Assembly (NCBI RefSeq): GCF_900110955.1
Contig: NZ_FOFR01000013.1
Coordinates: 1-64,000, forward strand
Length of the DNA stretch: 64,000 nt
Direction: 5' to 3'
Source of the DNA: Lentzea xinjiangensis
GTDB lineage: Bacteria > Actinomycetota > Actinomycetes > Mycobacteriales > Pseudonocardiaceae
In this document: positions 54,387 through 64,000 of the stretch, in pieces
Position numbering within the stretch: position 1 is the stretch's first letter
Layout of the letters: every line of letters begins with the position of its first letter
Translations under genes and position numbers: made by a program
The notes under the pieces: model-generated
What the model saw: only the letters and a program-made list of their open reading frames with translations
What the model was told of the DNA's origin: nothing
Database searches by the model: none

Positions 54387-55247
54387 GTGGCGATCGACAG
54401 AGCGGGACTGGCGGCGTTCCTGCGGCTGCGCAGGGAGGCGCTGCAACCGGAGGACATCGGGCTGCCGCGCGGACCGCGGCGCAGGACCAGCGGGTTGCGG
54501 CGCGAAGAGGTGGCCGCGCTGTGCAACATGTCCACCGACTACTACGCCCGGCTGGAACAGGAGCGCGGGCCGCACCCGTCCCCGGAGATGATCGCCGCGA
54601 TCGCCCAGGGACTGCACCTGTCGCTGGACGAGCGCGACCACCTGTTCCGGCTCGCCGGGCACGGCGCGCCCGCCCGCGGCTGGGGCGGCGACCACGTCAC
54701 GCCCGGCCTCGCGCGCATCTTCGACCGCCTGCACGACACCCCCGCCGAGATCGTCACCGAGCTCGGCGAGACCCTCCGCCAGACGCCGCTCGGGGTCGCG
54801 CTCACCGGTGACGCGAAGCGGTTCACCGGTCCGGCCCGCAGCATGGGCTACCGGTGGTTCACCGACCCGGCATCACGCGCCTTGTACGACCCCGCCGACC
54901 ACGACTTCCTGGGCCGGATGTTCGCCTCCGGCCTGCGCGAGGCCGTGACGCGGCGCGGGCCTGGTTCCCGCGCCGCCCACTACGCCGACCTGCTCCTGGC
55001 ACGGAGCGAGGAGTTCCGTGCCGTGTGGGACGCGCACGAGGTCGGCATCCGCCCGAACGAGGTCAAGCGCTTCGTCCACCCCTCGCTCGGGTCGCTGGAA
55101 CTGCACTGCCAGACGCTGCTCGACCCCTTCCAGTCCCACTACCTGCTCGTCTACACCGCCACCCCTGGCAGCGAGAGCCACGAGAAGCTGCGGCTGCTGT
55201 CGGTCATCGGCACTCAGATCACGTCGACGAACACCGGGTTGGCGTAG
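54387..55247 (+). CDS. XRE-family regulator with MmyB-like ligand domain
   Basis: This 286-residue protein has a helix-turn-helix (about 5-70; LAAFLRLRREALQPEDIGLP, SGLRREEVAALCNMSTDYYA) and a C-terminal MmyB-like domain (about 105-275) that may bind a lipid or small ligand. The GTG 54387 has GAAAGGG upstream. It is divergent from the SDR gene and overlaps the convergent PHP gene by 34 bp. It likely controls the SDR. Confidence 0.88.
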   Translation: MAIDRAGLAAFLRLRREALQPEDIGLPRGPRRRTSGLRREEVAALCNMSTDYYARLEQERGPHPSPEMIAAIAQGLHLSLDERDHLFRLAGHGAPARGWGGDHVTPGLARIFDRLHDTPAEIVTELGETLRQTPLGVALTGDAKRFTGPARSMGYRWFTDPASRALYDPADHDFLGRMFASGLREAVTRRGPGSRAAHYADLLLARSEEFRAVWDAHEVGIRPNEVKRFVHPSLGSLELHCQTLLDPFQSHYLLVYTATPGSESHEKLRLLSVIGTQITSTNTGLA

Positions 55248-56854
55248 AACCAGAGGTCGGCCCACGGGTCCGAGTTCGCGATCTCGTCGATCAGCGGGTC
55301 ACCGGCGGAGGTCAGGCGCTTGCCGTCGCTGCCGCGCAGCCGCAGGTAGAACGACCGCTCGACGCCCTTGAACGTGTGCGTGAACCGGATCTTGCCCTTG
55401 CGCGGCACCTCGAAGGTCCTGGTGACGACCGTCTCCGGTGCCGAGAACACGTCGCGGTCGACGGCCGGGCCGGTGACCGGGCCGGAGATCAGGTCGACCT
55501 TGGCCAGGACCGGGACCGCACCGGCCCAGTTCGGCCCGGCGGCGCGGTCGATCTCGATCGTCACCTCGACGTCGCCGCCGCGGCGCACGAAGGTCCGGCC
55601 GCCCAGCGTCACGCCGCGCAGGTCGTCGCGCGAGCGCACGCGCAGCTCCAGGCCGTCGATCAGGCGGCCGTGCACCGTCAGGACCTTGCCCGCCTGCAGG
55701 CCGCGCATGACGTCCACGTAGGACCGCGAGCGCGCGCCCACGACGTTGGCGCCGTACTGGCCGGGGAAGAAGTCGCCGTAGCCGGTCTGCTTGACGCCCG
55801 AGTCGATCGGCGCGCCCTTCGAGCCCGTCGTGGCGTAGTCCTGCTTGCCCGGGGTGACGGTGTCGCCGAAGACCTGGTGCACGTCCGAGTTCGCCGTGAT
55901 CCACCACGGGCGGCCCTCGGCGAGCATGGAATCCCACAGACCGCCGACCTTCGCGGTCATCCAGTCGAAACCGCCGTGGGTGCGGTAGGCCTCCATCGGG
56001 TAGCCGGGGAACGACTCGGGCAGCGGCGCGGCGATGTCGTAGAAGCCGCGCGCACGGCCGGGGCCGCCCGCGGACTTCGGGATGCCGGCGGCCTGGTGGC
56101 CGGGCGCGCCCTCCATGCCGACCGCGACGCCGGGGGCCGCGTCGCGCCAGCCGCGCAGCTCGTGCGGGCTGTCCACGCCGCGGCGGGCCGGGTGGTTCGC
56201 GAACATCAGGGCGATCTCGGTCCGTCCCGAGAGGACCTGCGCCTCCAGGTACCGCAGGGCGGCCAGGGCGAGGGGCTCGGTGTTGTTCGCGATGCGGCCG
56301 TCGTAGGCGAGCTCGAAGGCCCTGAGGATGTCGACGGTGTTCTTGCCGGGCGGCAGGAACACGGTGGCGTGCTCGGCGCCCGGGATGTTCCACTCGAGAC
56401 CCTGGTAGACCAGCACGTCGCGCTGCGCGCGGCGGGCGCGCTCGATGTCCGGCGCGACCTGGTCGATCGAGAACTTCTGGTGCGCGGGACCGCCGTGGTC
56501 GGTGATCACGATCCAGTCGAGCCCGAACTCGCGGGCCTTCCGCGCCTGCTGCTCGACCGTGTACTGGCCGTCGTCGGAGTACTGCGTGTGGATGTGGTGG
56601 TCGCCGGAGTACCAGCGGTCACCGCCGCCCCACGGGTTGACGGGGACGTGCGCCCGCGCCGTGCCCGTTCCGGCGGCGGCGGCGACACCGGCGGCCCCGG
56701 CCGCGATGCCCAGGCCCGCGAGGAACCTGCGGCGCTCGACCGATGACGGGCGGTCGTCCTCGGGGTCGAGCCAGCTGCCCTCGACCGGCTCTACCTCGTG
56801 GTGGTGGTGGTGGTGCGCGTGATCACCGTGCGGGTGATCGTGTGAGTGGGACAT
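55214..56854 (-). CDS. Tat-exported PHP-domain phosphoesterase with His-rich N-terminus
   Basis: This 546-residue protein opens with a His-rich tract (SHSHDHPHGDHAHHHHHHEV), then a twin-arginine signal (SVERRRFLAGLGIAAGAAGV). The exported domain has PHP metal-binding motifs YSGDHHIHTQYSDDG, VITDHGGPAHQKF, ANHPARRG and TANSDVHQVFGD, followed by a C-terminal strand-rich domain. The family cleaves phosphoesters using a trinuclear metal centre. The His tract is on the cytoplasmic side of the signal and could load metal before export. It overlaps the XRE gene by 34 bp at the 3' ends. Confidence 0.85.
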   Translation of the reverse strand: MSHSHDHPHGDHAHHHHHHEVEPVEGSWLDPEDDRPSSVERRRFLAGLGIAAGAAGVAAAAGTGTARAHVPVNPWGGGDRWYSGDHHIHTQYSDDGQYTVEQQARKAREFGLDWIVITDHGGPAHQKFSIDQVAPDIERARRAQRDVLVYQGLEWNIPGAEHATVFLPPGKNTVDILRAFELAYDGRIANNTEPLALAALRYLEAQVLSGRTEIALMFANHPARRGVDSPHELRGWRDAAPGVAVGMEGAPGHQAAGIPKSAGGPGRARGFYDIAAPLPESFPGYPMEAYRTHGGFDWMTAKVGGLWDSMLAEGRPWWITANSDVHQVFGDTVTPGKQDYATTGSKGAPIDSGVKQTGYGDFFPGQYGANVVGARSRSYVDVMRGLQAGKVLTVHGRLIDGLELRVRSRDDLRGVTLGGRTFVRRGGDVEVTIEIDRAAGPNWAGAVPVLAKVDLISGPVTGPAVDRDVFSAPETVVTRTFEVPRKGKIRFTHTFKGVERSFYLRLRGSDGKRLTSAGDPLIDEIANSDPWADLWFYANPVFVDVI

Positions 56855-56940
56855 GCGCAGATCTCAACCGGTCAACCTGTCGTGGGAAACGAACGGCGGA
56901 TGAACGCTTGTGCCGGGAAGTTCATTCACACGGCGGACCG

Positions 56941-58326
56941 TCACACCGCCTGCACGGCGAGTAGTGCGAGGTCGTCGTGGTCGTCGCGGTCCAGCCACTT
57001 GAGCACGGCCTCCTGGCAGCGCCGCGCGATCTCCTCGGCCGGCAGCCCCTTGCACTCCTTCAGCACCGCCCGCAGCCGTTGTTCGCCGAACAGCTCGCTG
57101 CGGTTGGTGTGCGCGCGGGCCTCGGTGAACCCGTCGGAGTACAGCACCAGCGTGTCCCCCGGCGCCAGCGTGACCTGCTCGCTGGAGAACCGGACGTCGG
57201 AGAGGATGCCGACGATCGCTCCGGGCGCGCTCACGTCCTGCACGGTGCCGTCCGCCCGCAGGACCAGCGGTGCGGGGTGGCCGCCGGAGGCCAGCGAGAG
57301 GCTCACTCCCCCGTCCGCGAGCGGCACGAGCTGGCCGACGACGATCGTGGTGAAGAGCTTGGAACCGGTGGCGCGCAGCGAGGTGTTCAGCAGGTGCAGC
57401 AGCCGCACCGGGTTCGTCTCGACGAGCGAGAGCGCCTGCAGCGACTGCCGCACGCGTCCGCTGTGGACCGCGGCCTCCAGGCCGTGGCCGCAGACGTCGC
57501 CGAGCGCGAACGTCGCCGATCCGTCCGTGCGCGGGTGCACGTCGTAGAAGTCGCCACCGACCAGTGCGCGCTGGTGGGCGGGGATGAACACCGAGGCGAG
57601 CGAGACCCCGGGCACCTCGGGCAGCGGCAGCGGCAGCAGCGCCGAGCGCAACACGTCGATCATGCGCTGCTGCTCGGTCAGCTTCGACGACGACTCCAGG
57701 GCCACGGCGGCGTGCTTGCCGAACAACCGGACGCGCTCGACGTCGTGCGGCGCGAAATCGCCGCGCCGCAGCACGACCAGCGCGCCGCCCACGCCGAGCG
57801 GGACGGCCAGCCCGCAGCCGAAGTCCTCCGGCACGCCCCAGCCGCCTTCACCCAATGAGGTGATCTTCGTCATGGCCGAGGCGCCGGTCAGCACCTCCGA
57901 CAGCACGGACGCCCGGCGCGGCGTGCGGGCGACCGTCGGCTCGCCGCCACCGCAGCGCCACCACTCCAGCCGGTCGCGCGTGGCGGGCACCACGGCGACG
58001 CAGTGCTCCCCCAGCAGCTCGGAGGCGAGCTGCACGATGTTCTTGAGCGTGGCCTCGCGCGACGTGCCGCCGGCGAGCCGCAGGTGGGCGTGGTCGAGCG
58101 CGGTGTCGGTGAAGTACCAGGCGCTCCAGCCGTCGCCGAGGTCGTGCTGGCGCCCGGTGGCGTGCACGGCGAACTGCTCACCGGGCACCAGCCCGGGGAA
58201 GCGGGCGGCGGCCGCGGCGTTGCGCACGCGCACCAGCCCCGCCGGGTCCACGACGAGGACGGCTTCGCGCAGCCCGTCCACCAGGCGCCGCCAGCCGTCC
58301 AGGTCGATGCCCACGACGCTGCTCAT
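56941..58326 (-). CDS. SpoIIE-type PP2C phosphatase with PAS/GAF-like sensors
   Basis: The 461-residue phosphatase has an N-terminal PAS-like segment (about 10-65; LREAVLVVDPAGLVRVRNAA), a GAF-like region (about 85-215) and a PP2C/SpoIIE domain (about 235-461) with LVGGDFYDVHPRTDG, ALGDVCGHGLEAA and LYSDGFTEARAHTNR holding the metal-binding Asp residues. These enzymes remove phosphate from STAS anti-sigma antagonists. It is divergent from the hybrid kinase gene and near the STAS/RsbW pair, so it probably sits in the same switch. Confidence 0.9.
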   Translation of the reverse strand: MSSVVGIDLDGWRRLVDGLREAVLVVDPAGLVRVRNAAAAARFPGLVPGEQFAVHATGRQHDLGDGWSAWYFTDTALDHAHLRLAGGTSREATLKNIVQLASELLGEHCVAVVPATRDRLEWWRCGGGEPTVARTPRRASVLSEVLTGASAMTKITSLGEGGWGVPEDFGCGLAVPLGVGGALVVLRRGDFAPHDVERVRLFGKHAAVALESSSKLTEQQRMIDVLRSALLPLPLPEVPGVSLASVFIPAHQRALVGGDFYDVHPRTDGSATFALGDVCGHGLEAAVHSGRVRQSLQALSLVETNPVRLLHLLNTSLRATGSKLFTTIVVGQLVPLADGGVSLSLASGGHPAPLVLRADGTVQDVSAPGAIVGILSDVRFSSEQVTLAPGDTLVLYSDGFTEARAHTNRSELFGEQRLRAVLKECKGLPAEEIARRCQEAVLKWLDRDDHDDLALLAVQAV

Positions 58327-58463
58327 CCGCTGCTGTCCTGCGCAGACGGCCGGATCATCACGGCCTCCTGCGGGTCGTTTGCGTGCATCGCGGCATCAAG
58401 TTACCTCGCTCCCAACCTAACGTGGCAGGCTTGGTCGCGACCACCGAGGCACGGAGGCTTGGA

Positions 58464-62612
<4,149 letters not shown>

Positions 62613-62623
62613 CCCGTCGCCAC

Positions 62624-62700
62624 GGCGGGTGGTCGCCGGGGCGAGCACCCGCCGGAGCCCCGCACAGGCCCCTCGGAGCCCCTGGGCCTGGCTCCGGGGC
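62624..62700. terminator. Double hairpin between the kinase and STAS genes
   Basis: GGCGGGTG/CACCCGCC (62624-62631, 62646-62653) is followed by GCCCC-T-CGGAGCC/GGCTCCGGGGC (62668-62680, 62690-62700, one bulged base). Each is a plausible terminator for one of the convergent genes. Confidence 0.65.
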
Positions 62701-62714
62701 GTCTCAGGTGATGT

Positions 62715-63062
62715 CTACGGAGCGGTGTCCACCGGCTCCTGCACAGCGGCGTCCACCGTCTCGTGCAAGCTCAGCACCTCGGCCACGTCGGCCAGTTCGA
62801 ACAACCGCCGGACCGGGGCCTGGGTGGAGGCGATCCGCAACTGCCCCCCGGCCTCGGCCAGCCGCCGGTGCCAGTCCAGGACCAGGGCGAGCCCGGTCGA
62901 GTCCATGAACTGCAACCCCGACAGGTCCAGGACGGCGTGAGCACCGCTGACGTCCGAATCAAGCCGTGCGGACAGCACGGGGACGGTGTCGATGTCCAGC
63001 TCACCGGCGACGGCGAGCACTCGCCATCCCCGCTGGACCTCGCTGCCGACGTTGAGCTCCAT
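62715..63062 (-). CDS. STAS-domain anti-sigma factor antagonist
   Basis: The product (115 residues from ATG 63062) is a single STAS domain: WRVLAVAGELDIDTVPVLSA, AVLDLSGLQFMDSTGLALVL (with the phosphorylatable Ser in DSTG) and LFELADVAEVL. In its unphosphorylated form such a protein binds an RsbW-type kinase and frees a sigma factor. It diverges from the RsbW-like gene (116-bp gap) and lies in the same neighbourhood as the SpoIIE phosphatase that could reactivate it. Confidence 0.93.
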   Translation of the reverse strand: MELNVGSEVQRGWRVLAVAGELDIDTVPVLSARLDSDVSGAHAVLDLSGLQFMDSTGLALVLDWHRRLAEAGGQLRIASTQAPVRRLFELADVAEVLSLHETVDAAVQEPVDTAP

Positions 63063-63178
63063 CGTCGCCGTTCCTTCCGCCACGCCCGACTCGTGCGCCC
63101 CAAATCGTGCAGCACGAGGTCCGACCATGCGACCACCGGGGGGCTGAAAGATCCGAACGGGCCACCGGATGTGCGACG

Positions 63179-63574
63179 ATGCGCCTTGTGTTGAACGACC
63201 CACTGGCTGAGGTGCGGGTGATTCTGACCGCCGAGGGCGGGTCTTGCGCGCGTGCACGCCGGGTGGTGCGCGATGCCGCGGCCTCCTGGGGGCTGTCCGA
63301 GGACCTCGCCGACGACGCGCAGCTCGTGGTGACCGAGCTCGTCTCGAACGGGATCGACCACGGCGAGGGGACGATCACGCTCACCGTGAGCAGGAAGTCC
63401 GGGGGCATGCTCGTCGAGGTGCACGACGAGTCGTCCGCGCAGCCCCAGGTGCGGCCCGTCGACACCAACTCGGCACGAGGACGGGGCATGCAGCTCGTGC
63501 AGGCGCTGAGCGTGCGCTGGGGCATCACGCCCGACGGCAACGGCAAAGTGGTCTGGGCGCAGTTGGAGGACTGA
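63179..63574 (+). CDS. RsbW-like ATP-binding anti-sigma/serine kinase
   Basis: This 131-residue GHKL protein has the N-box ELVSNGIDHGEG, a short G1 region VHDESSAQPQVRP and a G2-like RGRGMQLVQALSVRWG. It belongs to the HATPase_c_2 group that phosphorylates STAS antagonists and sequesters sigma factors. The ATG 63179 is followed by an in-frame GTG at 63188, an alternative. The sigma factor it would bind is not in the window. Confidence 0.88.
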   Translation: MRLVLNDPLAEVRVILTAEGGSCARARRVVRDAAASWGLSEDLADDAQLVVTELVSNGIDHGEGTITLTVSRKSGGMLVEVHDESSAQPQVRPVDTNSARGRGMQLVQALSVRWGITPDGNGKVVWAQLED

Positions 63575-63879
63575 GAACCGGACGTGCCCCGCCGCGCCTC
63601 CTGGTCCCGGCCCGCGTCGAGCACCGCCTGATCTCGGCCGCCGCGCCTCCTGCTCCCGGCCCGTCGCGCACTGCCCGCTCGCGTCACACCGCCTGGTCCC
63701 GGCCCGCCACGCCCTCCGGGCCCAGGGCCCGGGAGGTGGGGTGCGGCCGGGCGGCACCCCACCGGAGGCCGGGCGAACGCCGGGTCTGCCGCGGCACGGG
63801 CCGGCGTCGCCGGAGGTCGCCACCGGGCGCACCGCCGTCGCGGGTGCCGGTGGCCACGATGCTCCCGGCCCTGGCGTTC
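63575..63879. other. 305-bp gene-free gap with imperfect direct repeats
   Basis: No ribosome site or coding bias is seen. The segment has GCCGCGCCTCCTGGTCCCGG near 63591, a one-mismatch copy about 48 bp later (near 63639), and a shorter third copy near 63690, then a GC-rich self-complementary stretch (CCTCCGGGCCC-A-GGGCCCGGGAGG around 63712-63736) that may be a terminator. Confidence 0.5.
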
Positions 63880-64000
63880 CTACTGGGCGGCGAGCCGCGA
63901 CGCGAGGAGGCGCTTGCCCTGCTCGGCGCCCTTCTGGCTCTCGGCCTGCGCCTTGCGGAAGAAGTCCGCCAGCTCGGTGTCGCCGTCGCGCTCGGCGTCG
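63880..64000 (-). CDS. C-terminus of a small conserved actinobacterial protein (partial)
   Basis: The minus strand ending at the TAG (63882-63880) encodes at least 39 residues that read DAERDGDTELADFFRKAQAE then SQKGAEQGKRLLASRLAAQ. The helical, charged pattern matches the end of short actinobacterial proteins of unknown function. The start lies beyond the window. Confidence 0.65.
   Translation of the reverse strand, partial: DAERDGDTELADFFRKAQAESQKGAEQGKRLLASRLAAQ

Overview
The window is high-GC actinobacterial DNA with dense gene packing, frequent GTG starts and many 4-bp ATGA/GTGA gene overlaps. The gene content suggests the Pseudonocardiaceae, for example a Lentzea/Saccharothrix-like genome: a second type IIA topoisomerase pair, Rpf-LysM, secreted CBM2-GH18 chitinase, DivIVA-like protein, nSTAND-WD40 protein, many TetR regulators, a multi-HAMP hybrid kinase and RsbW/STAS/SpoIIE partner-switching genes. 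This is an inference; no rRNA or tRNA gene is present to fix the taxonomy.

Layout. 1-274: 5' end of an IS5-family transposase (minus). 326-5187: compact carboxylesterase, then a large HTH-nSTAND1-TM-WD40 gene broken by one apparent base deletion. 5237-8462: secreted proteins on the minus strand (I36-like inhibitor, small cysteine-containing protein, DUF4185-CBM protein, secreted unknown), with a WD40-like relic in the gap at 7.85 kb. 8589-12165: large 807-aa unknown with an ART-like C-terminus, then a hotdog/YchJ-like pair. 12261-15539: DivIVA-like protein, Rpf, and a TetR/alcohol dehydrogenase pair with twin operators. 15594-20157: parE-parC. 20799-26299: aminotransferase, then a tightly overlapping DUF4331-TPR-NicO metal-transporter operon, closed by a strong terminator. 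26363-33285: anti-sigma factor without a sigma gene, TetR with a DrrAB-type exporter behind tandem operators, a kinase-like gene, a bile-acid-type symporter, a shortened LLM oxidoreductase and an MFS gene with a damaged 5' end. 33500-34831: GH18 chitinase with a DasR-like operator. 34957-41078: a six-gene Liv-type ABC operon with fused LivH-LivM permease, ending in a secreted membrane-anchored protein and a small membrane protein; its promoter carries a KstR-like palindrome. 41343-46020: SGNH hydrolase, DUF4142 and DUF1996 secreted proteins, alginate-lyase family protein. 46040-50449: ilvD, LysR/SDR pair, PRC-barrel/DUF2382 protein. 50507-55247: acyl-CoA ligase/TetR pair, AlkB-like dioxygenase, SDR/XRE pair. 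55214-64000: Tat-exported PHP phosphoesterase, then a signalling block (SpoIIE phosphatase, seven-repeat HAMP hybrid kinase, STAS antagonist, RsbW-like kinase) and the end of a small unknown gene.

How the parts may work together. The clearest functional sets are the Liv-type uptake operon with its anchored accessory proteins, the DUF4331-TPR-NicO set, and the phosphatase/kinase/STAS/RsbW cluster, which has most parts of a sigma-factor partner switch next to a soluble phosphorelay kinase. Five divergent or autoregulated regulator loci carry visible palindromic operators. Many gene ends, mostly convergent, are closed by long perfect hairpins. Three loci look damaged or reduced (nSTAND, MFS, LLM), and a WD40 relic suggests past gene loss.
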